Of a stretch of DNA of 64,000 nucleotides, positions 11,262-22,752 are shown in pieces. Origin of the DNA: Siderastrea radians (lineage: Eukaryota > Cnidaria > Anthozoa > Scleractinia > Rhizangiidae); NCBI GenBank assembly GCA_964017195.1, contig OZ024898.1:4105482-4169481 (forward strand). The letters are read 5' to 3'. The stretch's first letter is position 1. Each line of letters opens with the position of its first letter. A program made the translations under genes and the position numbers. The notes below the pieces were generated by a model. It saw only the letters and a program-made list of their open reading frames with translations, was not told the DNA's origin and did no database searches.

Positions 11262-12804
11262 ATACCCCATTCACACCAACTAAAACGAGTTTAATTAAAC
11301 ACAGTTTAATTAAACTCTATTTAACGAAACATGTGTAAATCATCGGGCCGTTCGCACCGCACAGGCGTGTTTCAACTGTTTTAATAGCCTTGCTTTGACG
11401 TACAGTTTTTTTCCTACTGCTGATTCTTTTTTTTTTTTAATCTACCTTGTTTAGCTGAGATTTTTTTCTTCTTACTTCCATTGCAATGGGCAAGGTAAAG
11501 CGATGGTAAATCTGCCGTCTGTAGTGTTACATAGACATTCACATGAAAAAAGCCGTTCTATATATTGAAACAATCACATAATATGTGATTGTCTGTACTC
11601 CCTGTTACATATAGTTTTATGCCAAAACAACACAAAATATTTTTCTATCAAAACATGCACACACACTTTCTTTAAAATGCAAATGTCCCTGTATCCTCCC
11701 ATTACTGTGGTTCCGTACTCCTGAATTCCAGATTACAAATCCCTGATTTTTTTTATGAACGAAGTTGCTAGCTTTGTGCAAAACTGAAGCGCAGTGAGGT
11801 GGAAATGTGTCAGTTGTTCGCTGCCAAAAGACTGAGTCGATCGCTTCATGATATTTATAATTATAACCCCAGTTTCTTGCCAAAATCATGGAGATGTGTA
11901 GTCGAAATGTGTTCCAGGACTACATTCGGCATTTGGATTTGCACAACAAAGATAAATGGACCTGAACAGTTGCTGGACGAATCTAATTCGTCGGTGAGTT
12001 TTTCCTATTACTACCGCTACTTTCCAAGTTGTTTTAAAAGCTGTAGGTCTGAGTTTTAATAATTACAATGATCTGTCTCGTATACATCTGTCTGCGTCCA
12101 AGAATGATGTATTGGTTCTGATAAATTGGTCTCAGTTTCTTCTTTTTGGACAAACCTTTTGTCCGAAACTTGCCAACAAAACCTTTCAATCTTGTAGCCA
12201 GTCAGTTTCGAGTCTACACTTTCTTCTTCCTCCGCAGACGGTAAGCTTATAAAGTTTATCGACTGATCAGGATTGCGGTTAGGCCGAAACGACTTTACTT
12301 CAATTCTTCATCAAACTGCGGATTTCTCATGGCTTGTTGGAGATAATTTCGCCAACTTAATTACAGGTTTATTCCGTGACCTGTCCCCGACGAAATTTTA
12401 AATACGCTTATTACCTACATCTTTTGTATGGTCGTAAAATCAGTCAGGCTGCGCGAGACGACTCCTGTCCTGTTAACAGAAGCGTAAAACGTGCAAATTT
12501 CCATTATATTTGCTTTTTCTGCTAGCAAGTTGGTAGTTTTCCTTAAATGTTTTCACCCCTCCACTTCTGAAGCTGTAAAAATGGTTTCTTGGTGTCCTCA
12601 GATTCGTTTTCGTCATTTTTGTCGGCAGCCATTTTGAACCTGTTTAGTTAAACATGAAAGTTAAACTACCTCGTACAGGTTGGTTTAATAAAACACGTTT
12701 TAAAAATCATGTTTAACTTGCGTCAGCACGCGGTGTGAACGATTTATATCTAAAACTGTAAAACAGCTTTTAAACATGTGTAAGCTTCGGTGTGAACGGG
12801 GTAT
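11262..12804. mobile_element. TIR element, 1543 bp, TA target site
   Basis: The ends are ATACCCCATTCACACC at 11262 and its inverse (GGTGTGAACGGGGTAT) ending at 12804, with TA on both sides (11260-11261, 12805-12806). Subterminal AAACATG and GTTCNCACCG motifs repeat symmetrically at both ends. Internal ORFs (11617-11889 minus, 11799-12059 plus) overlap antisense and match no domain I know. A TA duplication fits Tc1/mariner or a related group, but the class is uncertain. Confidence 0.65.
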
Positions 12805-13280
12805 TAGTTTGGTCAGAGGTTTTTCCATAGATTGAATTGTTTGCCTGTAGAATAAGTTAAGCTCTTTAAATTACTTGAAACAGTTTCAGTAACTTTTAAA
12901 TGCAACCCTAAAGCTTTCCTTTGGAATAAATTTCGGTTGATGATAGTTTTTTCAGTCACATTAGGGAGATGTAAAGTGTCTTAGTTGATCATGTGTTACT
13001 CATAAATTAATGTTAGTAAATCGGGTAATATTGTATTGTTCACTGAAAAGCCTCTATGGGGAGTGTTAGTGAATATTCTATCGTGTCGTATCGTATCGTA
13101 TCTTATTATCCAGCCGTTATAGTTATAGTACAGAAAGCGCGCGAAACGAGTGCAAATATCCCACGATATTGTACAGTTGGTTATTGTAAAGTACCGTGCG
13201 TGCACTCATCCTTTTACACTTGCAGTTTTCTTTCAAGTTACTGAAAAAGGTTGAAAAAGGTTAAGTTGGATAATAAATCT

Positions 13281-13420
13281 CTTATTAGATGTTTCGGTGT
13301 GAAGTATCGGCGTATATTTTTACTTGTTGTTTGTATTTTGACTCGCCCTGCGGGCTCGTCAAAATACAGCACAACTCGTAAAAATATACGCCGATACTTC
13401 ACATCGAAACATCTAATAAG
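13281..13420. repeat. Hairpin H1, 62-bp arms, GC core
   Basis: The arms (CTTATTAGATGTTTCGGTGT... and its inverse) pair over about 62 bp with few mismatches. The centre is CTCGCCCTGCGGGCTCG (13342-13358). See H2-H5 for the same core with different arms. ORFs on both strands here are products of the palindrome. Confidence 0.9.
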
Positions 13421-13559
13421 ATATATATATCTGTATATCGTATTGTAACGGTAATACATGAAGAGTTTTTAGAGTAAATGACCACTGTTTAAGACTTAAT
13501 TCGCCACCTCAAAAAAAATTTAAAACAACAGACAAAATAAACCGCACCACAGCAAAGTA

Positions 13560-14250
13560 CTCATCGGTAGTTTTTGTTTGAATGGTCATTCTTAAGGATT
13601 TCATCCACAGACTCAATATTTAGAGCCACCCTGTACAGCATAATCCCGGAGGAGGGGGGCACTCGACGGAGTTTTATACGCGGAGACTCCACCCCGAGGT
13701 CCAACCCCTTACCCTTTTATATACCATTTTTGACAGAAAGGGTACCCCTTTCGTATACCTTCCATTGAAAAATGGTACTCCTTTCACATTCCTACTTAAG
13801 AACACTGCATCCCTTTGCTAAACCCTTGGAAGGAAGTCTTCTTGTCGTTTTCATGTAGCGTTTAATAAATTAAAATGATAAGTTATAAGTTGCGTCTACT
13901 CGAAATATTTTAATTAAAGGCCCTTTTAAATACCTACATGACAGATTTCCCTTCCTTTTCATATACTTCAGCTCGTGAAATCCCTACCCTTTTATATACC
14001 TGAAGCCTGAAAACGATACCCCTTTCGGGCAGAGCCTCCCCGTATAGGCCATTATAGGGAGTATCCACCCCCCGGGAGCATAATAAACAGCACCACAGGA
14101 AAGTACTGTAGCTTTCAGTAGCTTTCATTTGAATGGTCACACTTTAGGATTTCATCCGCTGACTCAAAAGTTAAAACCACCTTGAACAGTGTAATAAACA
14201 GCACCACAGGAAATTGAAGTACTGCTCAATAGTTTCTTTTAATTTGTCAA
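13560..14250 (-). repeat. 105-bp satellite, array 3 (reverse)
   Basis: About two to three units in reverse orientation (TCATTTGAATGGTCACACTT, TAATAAACAGCACCACAGGA), split by the element at 13645-14076. Array 4 at 39410 is the duplicate without that insertion. Confidence 0.85.
13645..14076. mobile_element. hAT-like MITE in satellite, 432 bp, 8-bp TSD
   Basis: AGCATAAT is duplicated on either side (13637-13644, 14077-14084). The intact satellite unit elsewhere (CAGCATAATAAACAGC) is the empty site. The inverted ends begin CCCGG followed by a G-rich tract and a CACTC or TACTCC motif. Inside, TACCCTTTTATATACC recurs in both orientations. Confidence 0.85.
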
Positions 14251-14488
14251 ACTTCCGAGGACTGAAGAGTTTAACTTGTAACCGCTAGGTTTTGCAGGAT
14301 GGAAGATTTAAATCAGTTGACATGCGTGGTGTTAACGTTACAGAGGCCAAGTTCATAAACCTTCAACCAATGCTCGAATCTATTCTGGAGCTTACAACAT
14401 TAGCTTGGACAGTTCGGTATGTTATGGGCCATTTCGGAGTTGTCTTGTACAGGCTGGTGCAAAACCTTTTAAGTGAAGATGAGTTTTA

Positions 14489-14922
14489 CCGTATTTACTC
14501 GATTAAGCGCCCCCCCCCCCCCCCCCGATTAAGCGCCGCCCTCAATTAAGCGCCGCATAGGAGAGCAAAGATATTAAAGAGCGCCACCCTCGAATAAGCG
14601 CCGCATTCATTGACAACAACGCGGCGCCTAATCGAAGCATCATCAGACTGAATCAGTGTTGGAGGAACCAAACTAATAAACAAGTGCGGTACAAGTCAAT
14701 CTAAACCAGCCTCCGAAATTTATTCTCCTGTATTATCATGCTTTTCAGTTCGAATTGGGTATATTTTATTTTTTCTTTGTTAACATTTGCTTGTTATCGT
14801 TTACGAATATTATGATTTCTTGAAGATCGCCGCCCTCAAATAAGCGCCGCCCCCGAGTAAGCACCGCATCTGGAACACTAAAAATTTAAAGAACGCCGCG
14901 GCGCTTACTCGAGTAAACACGG
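14489..14922. mobile_element. Mariner-like MITE, 434 bp, TA TSD
   Basis: The ends are CCGTATTTACTCGATTAAGC and the inverse of CCGTGTTTACTCGAGTAAGC, flanked by TA (14487-14488, 14923-14924). The duplicate locus near 40158 (GAGTTTTATTTACGTGTGAA) is the empty site. Multiple AAGCGCCGC words inside come from inner repeats. Confidence 0.85.
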
Positions 14923-16500
14923 TATTTGCGTGCGTGTGAATGAAAACTCGTTTTCATATGAAAGGCTGTGCACCAAAACCCGCTTTGAACTGAAAAGAGG
15001 CACAAGACAACTCAGAATGGCCCACTGCTATATCTTATATAAGGAAGTGCTTTGATTACGGTTCTGTCTTCCGTCCTTGTTCTCTAATTACTTTTTCCCT
15101 TGTTTCGCCTATTCTTACAATTATCTTCCTTGGAGTCTCACACACTATTGCAGCTAATATGAAGTTATGAATCATAATTATCCCGCCCTTGAAGCTCAAG
15201 GTTTGATCGATAGCTAACAACGCTTGCCAGCTTCTAGATACAGTTTGTTCAAACTGCTGTTGTAGGTCGGTGGCTAAATTAAACTAACACTAGATAAAAA
15301 AATTAAGCTCCATTGCCAAAAGTCACTGGTTTATTTTAATTTTCACCCGTTTCAAAAAGAAATGAAGCTCTGCACGTACTATATCTATATCTAAGCTCTG
15401 CAGCTCTGCATGTGCTATATCTATATCACACGACCCCAAAAGCATTTTGCTTTCAAATTTTTATCGTGTTTAAATAAGGGATGTGATGATGATGATGACG
15501 ATGGTATATCATCCCAATTGAAGAAGTATCATACTAAGAAAAAAAAAGCTATTACAGTCAAGATAACTTCAAATCAAATTTTTATATCGCAAACAATCTT
15601 GCAACGGCCTACGTAAATTTTACATATTCCATACGTGATAATTTTATCAATTCTATTTCGGTTTAAGTATCTTCTTGAGGTCGAAAATATGCTTTCACTT
15701 GGTCATCGAAAGTTTGAGTGGTGTTTTAGAAAATTCCACCGGAACTGTTTCAAGCTAAGTGTTTTGCTTCATTTCTGCATTGTTATATTAGAGTCACTGA
15801 AAGTTAACGAAACAGTCTCATAATGAATCCACAAAAAGGTCTGTCAATGTTTACAAGTAGGTTGGGTTGAAAAGCGAGATTTTTTCACTGAATCCACAAA
15901 GTTAGCACTTTAGTGTGTCTTTTATTTCAGTAATATTCCTTAGGCTACAGCACTAGCCAGTTTAAAACATTTCAGAGTGCAAAGAAAAAAAAAAAGAAAA
16001 GAAATGCCACCAAATAACTGACAGCGAGGCAGGAGTGGCCCCGTTAAAAGCTTCGATAATGTGCAAAATTCTTAAGCTGTTTTATTGTATCAGTTAGAAA
16101 GCCCAAACTATCCCAGTCAAGGCAATTTTAAATTAACGTTTAAGCTACAAGTGATGGCCTGGTTGTAAATGATCCTTTTCATTCGTGATTATTTAGCCAA
16201 TTCCATGCGGATAAAAGTGTCCTCTTGTTGCCAAAATGTAATATCACAGACTGTATCATCGACAGAGTAGGCTTTCAGACAATTTCATCTAAGCTGATCG
16301 AATTGCTAAGTTTTCAAATGAATGCACAATATCTTGGAGAAAATTTCAAGTGTTCTGTTTCTTTTCTGGATCGACCCGTCCGTGTTTTACAGAATACTCT
16401 GGGATTAAAGACGTTTGTTCAGCGGCAGATTGAGCAGCCATTTGTAATTTTCATTCCTTTCTCAACACCTATGAGGACACTGAATCAAAAATGAAGAATT
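14923..16500 (+). repeat. Intergenic block, unit 1
   Basis: Non-coding block repeated at 19250-20940, 40150-41690, 47690-48880 with 56594-56940, and in weaker form at 57370-58030 and 58860-59200. Markers are GAAATGAAGCTCTGC, TCAAATCAAATTTTTA, CCATACGTGATAATTT and CATCGACAGAGTAGGCTTTC. No conserved ORF was found. Confidence 0.8.
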
Positions 16501-17307
16501 GCACTATTCGCCCGCGCAAATCTTTCGTGTGCTACCAATTTAAAAAAGATAAACTATTACACGCACAAGCTAGACAACAAATCAAAGCTTGAAACGATCG
16601 CATGAACGAATTTACTTATTCCACTGGTGTTTATTGAGTCAATGCTCTTTCTGCGGAACCAATTACTCTAAAATCGAGAACGTTTTCTGGCAATTCGACG
16701 ACTGAACAGTTTCGTTAAGCTCAAAATGTACGTTCTATTAGTATTCCCACTCCCCTCCCCTTGGGTCATCTTAGGCGGGAATGAGCATTGGAAACTCACA
16801 TGCATTACTTATCGTTCACCTCTGTAGCTAAGATGCGAGGATAAATACAACATGCGATGTACAATATCTGATATTTACACCTTATTCGGTGTTTTGGTAG
16901 AGAATACGCGCGGATATTTTACAAATGCAAGTTGCGAGCAATGAGTAAAATGTCCTAACATATTATCAACCAAAACACCAAATAAGAGGTTTATTTTTTC
17001 GCCGTTTTTTTTTTTCGTCCTCCTTTAGCAAAAAACTGGTCAAACCTGAATTGTACAGTGTAATACGCTGGCATATTTTGCGCGTTCTCTTCCCTTATAT
17101 GGTAAAATGACACAACAGTGGCATAATAAATGTTTTTATTATTGTACATAAATAACACGCACTCATCTAGAGCTTTCATTCGTTGCTTTTCCCGTTCGTT
17201 GTCGCCACTACTTTCAAGTCGACCGAACCATTTGCTTTTTCTGCTTTTGGTCTAATTGCCACTCCTGTTGATGTCCGCATTTATCGTCTTTAGTAGAGTC
17301 CACTAAA
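16501..17307 (+). promoter_or_regulatory. Upstream region of gene I, altered
   Basis: The region keeps the conserved upstream words of gene II (TTCGTTAAGCTCAA, TTATCGTTC, AGCTGAGATGCGA-like, CAATATCTGAT) and a weak TATA-like TACATAAATA at 17145-17154, followed by ACTCATCTAGAGC. Compared with 22070-22260 and 42020-42219 it carries an extra segment of about 250 bp containing a hairpin (ACCTTATTCGGTGTTTTGGT near 16878, inverse near 16970). The signal-peptide exon and intron 1 expected after ACTTTCAAG are missing. Whether it still drives expression is unknown. Confidence 0.5.
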
Positions 17308-18182
17308 ATGCAGGTGAGTCACGTGTTTTATGTTTTATTTTATAGCTTATAGGACGGTGTCTTTTTTTTTCCTTTTCTCAAGTCAGCTGTATTCACAAGC
17401 TGAGGTCTCGCGTGCATTTGTTTGAAATCAGTGGAACGAGAGCCACATGCACGATCTGGCTTGAACATAGAGATAAAGTAAAGCACAAAAAAGGAAGTCC
17501 CACGGGGGCATTTCTTAGAGTTTTGTTACTGACGTTTTTTGTGTCTATTGCTGTTCTCTGGTCATAGGGAAAAATAATTTACCATCAGACCATGACTCCT
17601 TCTTGGCTGGAAGCGCACACGTCATACATCGACAGTTTTCGTACGTCTACTCCCCAACAGCTGACATTTAACGCTTGCAAAGTAGATCATGCCGCTCTCC
17701 TCAAGGTTCCCATGATTCCCGAGGACGCTCTGAAAGCTGACACTCCGCTGACTGTCGAGATCACGGTAGCTCATGATATCAGCATTGGGAACACAGCTGA
17801 CAGCGACATCAGATATGGCGTGTCAGACGGCACAAAGTTCATCGGCTTTCAAACTACGGATAAAAAGAATTATGAGCACAATGCTCCCTGCTATGGAACT
17901 GAAGGGCTGTCTGGTGTAACTTTGTCCTCCATACGTAATGAGCATCGTCTTCCCAAACCAAGCGACTCTTTCTACCCCGGTCAGTTTGTCTTCACCCTAA
18001 AGTTGAATGAACGCTGGGGCGCCTGCTACACTGCGCATGACGGGGGCTTCGTGAGGACTGCTGATTACAATAACCAACTGCTGCCCAGCAAGGGGCTCAC
18101 TCTTGAGGTTTATAAAGCAAATAGAGTAGAGAAGGCTGGAATCCGGTTCATTAAGGTCGCCATCATACAGGATGACGCTTAG
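17308..18182 (+). CDS. Gene I: secreted-family protein lacking signal exon
   Basis: The body ORF (17592-18182, 196 codons from MTPSWLEAH) extends upstream in frame through GKIIYHQT to a splice acceptor (CATAG, 17566-17567). The preceding exon piece ATGCAG (17308-17313) ends at a GTGAGT donor, giving a 254-bp intron and a 206-residue product if translation starts at 17308. The same frame is kept across the equivalent junction of gene II, so the junction looks real. The body is beta-rich by eye, with conserved motifs ITVAHDISIGN, SDIRYGVSDGTKF, SDSFYPGQFVFTLKLNERWG and CYTAHDGGFVRTADYNNQ, and two cysteines conserved in all three copies (NAPCYG and GACYTA). I do not recognise a named family. Unlike gene II, the acceptor before the 11-codon exon is changed (GCAG to GCAT) and no signal exon lies upstream, so the product may be cytosolic, mis-spliced or absent. 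An AATAAA lies 168 bp after the stop. Confidence 0.7.
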
Positions 18183-18349
18183 AGAGACAACAAAAGAAGC
18201 CTGCTTCATGTAATTAGCATCATTAGTCTAGTCAAGAACTGTAAAGTGATTCATTTAAGGACGAATATGAGCAGTGCATGTTTTCTTTCATAATTGGTTA
18301 ATAAGTGAGTCAAAGGCAGCAGCATAAAGCATTGTATGTCAAATCTGAG

Positions 18350-18355
18350 AATAAA
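18350..18355 (+). terminator. Polyadenylation signal, gene I
   Basis: AATAAA lies 168 bp after the stop codon. It is conserved in position in gene II (43916) and, on the minus strand, in gene III (63217-63212). Confidence 0.7.
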
Positions 18356-19250
18356 AGGAGTAAATAATGAGAAAAGCTTACATCACTTTTCTCATTCTTG
18401 TCCAGCGTACTCCCCTTGATCACTGGAAAATCAGACTTACAGAAAATTGATTAAATTCTTGCAAAGTCTCTATACTTTCGATGTAAGTAAACCTTTCAGT
18501 CTCTCTAATCCTGCACACTTGAAGAGATTTTACAAACATAAGAAAAGTTTAAATTTTGGTCAAGTTTTGGAGGACTGTTTTCTAAACTGGTTTTCATTTT
18601 TTGATGCTTATCTCATCATCCCTTCTGAGTTCATTTCATTCATAGAAATCTACCATTTGTTAGTTTTTAAATAGCTTGTTTGGCTGAGAAATTTCTGGGT
18701 ACAAACGAGCAAAAAAATATTTACATGCGAACTTTGAGCCGTGTAGATGAAATATTGTTACCGCCAGTAAAGAGGCGATATTGAAGATATTTTCGATATT
18801 CATGTCATTGTGTCCGCAAATTGATCTCTCTGGTAGCTTTCAAATAGCGTATTAACATAAGAAATTCGCCGATACAAACGGCAAGAAAAACATATGTATG
18901 ATCCAATATTGCGACATAACTGTAACAAACTTTCTATCCTTTTTACTTTGTAGTAGTACTACAACTATGGATTAGTATGTCTATTGTAATGCAGAGAGTA
19001 AAAAGGGTGGAAAGGTTGTTAAAGTTATGTAGCAATGCTAGCTTATACATATTTTTAACATTCCAAGCTTTCTCTAATTATCGTGAACTACTTTCCTTAA
19101 GACAATGGGAGTCCCGTGGTATTACCAGGCTAACGTTTTGCTGTTTCATAAACCGACACGGCCATTAATGATAAATGACACAGACAGAGACAGACAGAGA
19201 ATGGTAAGCGTGTGGTCCGGACAAAAGCAGTTTGATAAAACTGTAGTCAA
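18356..19250 (+). repeat. 3' flank of gene I, duplicated
   Basis: Colinear with 43922-44520 and 45403-45459 plus 47448-47690 of copy II. It contains no gene. It preserves the empty target (TTGTTAAAG, TA at 19020-19021) for the foldback element at 45460, and it lacks the LINE tail and (GTA)n expansion. Confidence 0.75.
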
Positions 19251-19620
19251 TCCAGTTGAAAGTTGTCAATTATCCAAGAATCGATCTGACCAAGAAGTAT
19301 TAGGCCAGATTTTATTGTTTCAGCCAAGTGTCGTTTTATTTTTTCAACATTTCAGAACGAAATGAAACTCTGCTCGTCTCACCCCAATTGAAGAAGTATT
19401 ACACTAAAAAAAAACAACAACAATAACAACAAAACTATAATTACAGTCAAAGTAACGTCAAATCAAATTTTTTAAGTCGCAAACAATCGCGCAACGATCT
19501 GTGTGTATTTTACATATTTCATACGTGATCATTTAACAATTTCTACTTCGGTTCAAGTGTCCTTTTGATGTCAAAAATATCGCTATGACACTTCATCATG
19601 ATTGTTATATTAGACTCTAA

Positions 19621-19842
19621 AGGCTGGCTTCCATATGATCGCTACGATCGCTACAACCGCTGCGATCGCTAGGAGAAACGTTCAGCAATCGTTGCGATTA
19701 TGTGGAAACCACTTTTTAGTGATTGTAACGATCACAGCCATCATAAGGAAACCAACCTGTATGGAAACTGCTCAGCGATCAAAGTCGCAACGACCGCTCA
19801 ACTTTTTTGGTAGCGATCGTAGCGATCATATGGGAACCAGCC
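19621..19842. mobile_element. MITE 1, 222 bp
   Basis: The ends are GGCTGGCTTCCATATGATCG and inverted CATATGGGAACCAGCC. The interior is rich in GCGATCGTAGCGATC palindromes. The orthologous copy is 48041-48282. Target duplication unclear. Confidence 0.75.
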
Positions 19843-19855
19843 CGCTTCATGTTTA

Positions 19856-20216
19856 AGCCCTGGCCAAACGGAGTCGCAAGTGAACGCAAGTAAGGAAATG
19901 TGAACTTGCGTGCACAAACTTGCGATGGATGGCCAAACGGACTTGCAAGTAGACGCACGTTCAGCGCAAGTAGCAAGAAAGCTATTTCATTGCAGCCTTG
20001 CACGCGCGCCGTACAAAGGAAAACAATACTGGGACCTACTTGCGTTGAGTGGCCAAACGGTGAAAAACTTGCGTTCACCTGCATGCAAATTTAAGCTCGA
20101 TCAACGTGAACGCAAGCCATCGCAAGTATACGCAAGTCATGGCCAAACGGAGTCGCAAGTTAATGCAATTAAGTTTTCAACTTCCGATAACTTGCGACTC
20201 TCTTTCGGCCAGGGCT
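19856..20216. mobile_element. MITE 2, 361 bp, TTA TSD
   Basis: The ends are AGCCCTGGCCAAACGGAGTC and inverted GACTCTCTTTCGGCCAGGGCT, flanked by TTA. Units 1 and 3 have ATGTTTACAAGT at this place, the empty site. The interior is a series of CGCAAGT/ACTTGCG words. The orthologous copy is at about 48302-48653. Confidence 0.8.
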
Positions 20217-20939
20217 TTACACTGAGTGGGCTGAGCTGAAAAGCGAAAAAACTTTTTACTGAATCCGCAAACTTAGCACTATAATGTGTCTTGTTTCAAC
20301 AATTTTGCTTAGACTACAATATATACTAGCCAGTCTGGTGGCAATCATTTCAAAAGTATCAAATGGAGAGAGAATTGACGAATTGAGAGCGAAGCAGGAG
20401 AGGTAACTCGTTTCAAAAAAGATTTGATAATGTACAATATTCTTAAGCTTCTTTTGTTTGTTTGTTTCACGAGTTAAAAAGCCCAAGCAATTCAACTATC
20501 ACAGTGAAAGCAATTTGAAATTAACTTTTAAGCTACAGTCGATAGCCTGGTTGAATGGTTCTTTTCATTCGTGATTATGTAGTCATTTCTATGCGGATAA
20601 ATGTAGTTCTCTTGTTGCCAAAAATGTACAAACACAGACTGTATCATCGACAGAGTCGGCTTTCAGACAATTCACTCAAAGCTGAGGAATTTGATAAGCT
20701 TACTAATGAATATGTATAAAATGTCCTTGAGGAGATTTCAAGTTCTTTGTCGAATGAGCCGTCTGTGTTTTACTGAACTTATATATGGCTTCTGCGACTA
20801 AAGACTTTTCATTGCAGAAAGCAGTCATTTCTAATTTTACTCCCTCTCGACACATATGTAGACACTGAAGTAAAAATGAAGCACTGCACTTAATTCGCCC
20901 AGGTACAACTTGAAAAATTGTTTGTGTATAAATAAACTA

Positions 20940-22070
20940 ATCTTTTGTATGGTACCCATTCCAAAAATATAAACTATCACAACAAGCTACAACAAATCAA
21001 AGCTTGAAATGATTTCTTGAACAAATATGCTAAAGTTCATGAGTGTTTATTCAGTCAATTCTATTTATGTAGAACTAAATGCTTAACACTCCATCCTCGA
21101 GAGCACTTTGTGGCAATTCGTTTACCAACATTTGCGTTTTCTGACAATTCAATTACCAACATTCTGAGCCTTCCTAAACCGTTAACAACATATGGCCTAC
21201 ATTCCTTTAGATACTATACTGCTAAATTGTGGAACTTCCTTCCAGACAAAGACATGATAACTAATTTCTCTGGCTCAATTGAAGCAAAAACTACGGCAAC
21301 TGAACCTTGCGACTACACTGCAAGCGGAGGTTTCTTGGTCGCTCTATGTTCCGGTGGGTGAATGAGTAAGCTCTGCCCAAAACCGTCCGATTCTAAGCTT
21401 TGATCTGCCGCCCTCCAAGATTTTGGACGAATTACTTAAAAATTCTGGTTTTAACCGGTTCTCAACCGGTTTTGAAGCTGACGCATGCCGTGAATGTTGT
21501 CAAACAGAGCGCGCGCTGTGAGACGCTTCCAAACTTGTTGTGCGCACCTCTTCTCCCAAATCATGAAACCAGCAAAAAACAACGCAGCAATTATTAAAGC
21601 GTTGTTTTACTGACATTTATCTGGAGATTAAAGTAACTCTCAAACACACTGGGTACAAGTAACGTTTTCATGGAGTTCATAGGTTTTGTATAACCTGACG
21701 CATGAGCGCTTGTACAAATATGCAAGAAACGGAAGTGACGATGCGTATGACGAATGTTGCACATGCACGACAGCAAATCGGACGGTTTTACGCAGAGGTT
21801 ACTTATTCGCCCGCCGGAACAAAGAAGAACCAAGAAACCTCTGCTTGCAGGGTATTCGCCCGCGGGAACAAAGAGCGACCAAGAAACCTCTGCTTGCAGG
21901 GCAGGATGCGACCGGCTGTACTTAGTTTCGAATATATTAGTCTCAGATATTATGTTTATTTTAATGTGCATACATCTTTTTTCTTGTTTTATTTATTTAT
22001 CTACTTCTTTAAGGCTACTCTGTAAATTCGAGATTAAATAAACTCTATGTGTATGCATGATGACTGGACC
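20940..22070. repeat. Intergenic with inverted and tandem 66-bp repeats
   Basis: AAGAAACCTCTGCTTGCAGG with a GGAACAAAGAGCGACC leader occurs twice in tandem at 21808-21901 and once inverted at 21310-21375. A single copy is at 41800-41870 upstream of gene II. ORFs here (21017-21361, 21400-21597, 21686-22041) follow these repeats and show no domain. Confidence 0.6.
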
Positions 22071-22252
22071 GTTTCGTTAAGCTCAACATGTACGTTATAT
22101 CAATATCCCCACCCCTTAAGTCAGCTTGGGCGGGTGAGAGCGTTTAAACCTTTAATGGCCTACGCGCATTTCTTATCGTTCCGTCTCGGAAGCTGAGATG
22201 CGAAGATAACCACATCCGTTGTAGAATATCTGATTTATGTTTTTATTAAGTG

Positions 22253-22260
22253 TATATAAA
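22253..22260 (+). promoter_or_regulatory. TATA box of orphan family promoter
   Basis: TATATAAA lies within a proximal region of about 190 bp (22070-22260) that closely matches 42020-42219 of gene II. It lies 106 bp upstream of the orphan ATG, about the same as in gene II. Confidence 0.65.
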
Positions 22261-22366
22261 TACCTTTCATTCATTGTTTTGTCCGTTAGTTGTCGTGTTG
22301 GTTAAGACTCCACTTCAAGTGCACTAAACATCTGAAGGCTGTTAACTTAAGATTTTCAAGACAACA

Positions 22367-22441
22367 ATGACACCGACGTTCCTTTCCCGTTTCCCGATCA
22401 CTGGAATGGCATTCCTGTTTGTGATTGCCTTTTTCTGCCAT
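22367..22441 (+). pseudogene. Orphan signal-peptide exon of the secreted family
   Basis: The exon encodes 25 residues, MTPTFLSRFPITGMAFLF followed by VIAFFCH: a short basic N-region and a hydrophobic core, typical of a secretory signal. It ends exactly at a GTAAGA donor. Only three residues' worth of change separates it from the gene II exon at 42343-42417 (M/V and similar conservative swaps). Similarity continues about 290 bp into the intron and stops near 22735; no 11-codon exon or body exon follows before unrelated sequence. It is either a gene remnant or a promoter and signal exon awaiting a downstream partner outside this window. Confidence 0.75.
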
Positions 22442-22752
22442 GTAAGACGAGTACAGTTCTGTTGTTTTCCACTGATGTTTTTTGAGGATTTCTGGTTTCT
22501 GTAAAGACGTTTTGATTGAAAAACGTTTCGCCAGCCTGCATCTGTTTTCATTTTTTAAGGTGCTCTTTGAGAATTCTCCTAAATGGGAGCAAGATGAAAT
22601 GACATTCTTCTTATAAGTGGAGGCTTATTACTTTTTTACAGATATTTCTCGAATTCATATGGCTTTAAAGGGAAAATACACAATGAACAACATTACATAG
22701 CCTTGTACTGTTTCAGTTGACTAAAAATGAAGCATTACCCTTGCGAAATAAC

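Larger units (their letters stand above)
19250..20940 (+). repeat. Intergenic block, unit 2
   Basis: Second copy of the non-coding block, carrying two MITEs (19621-19842 and 19856-20216). It holds the intact TTAA (20528-20531) into which two elements inserted in unit 4. No coding sequence is supported. Confidence 0.8.
12880..22735 (+). repeat. Duplication copy I (units 1 and 2)
   Basis: Long colinear similarity to 39020-57000: leader 12880-13130 with 39020-39200; satellite arrays; blocks 14250-16500 with 39880-41690; gene I with gene II; 18190-20940 with 43750-48880 plus 56594-56940. Unit 2 (19250-22735) and unit 4 share two MITEs that units 1 and 3 lack, so a two-unit segment was duplicated as a whole. 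Confidence 0.85.

Noticed and set aside
11617..12059. Overlapping ORFs on both strands in the 11.3-12.8 kb element
   Set aside because: Neither strand shows a domain and there is no second copy to test codon conservation.
19621..20216. Possible CRISPR-like short repeats (GCGATCG, CGCAAGT words)
   Set aside because: Spacing is irregular and the words are internal repeats of two MITEs with defined ends; the genome is eukaryotic.
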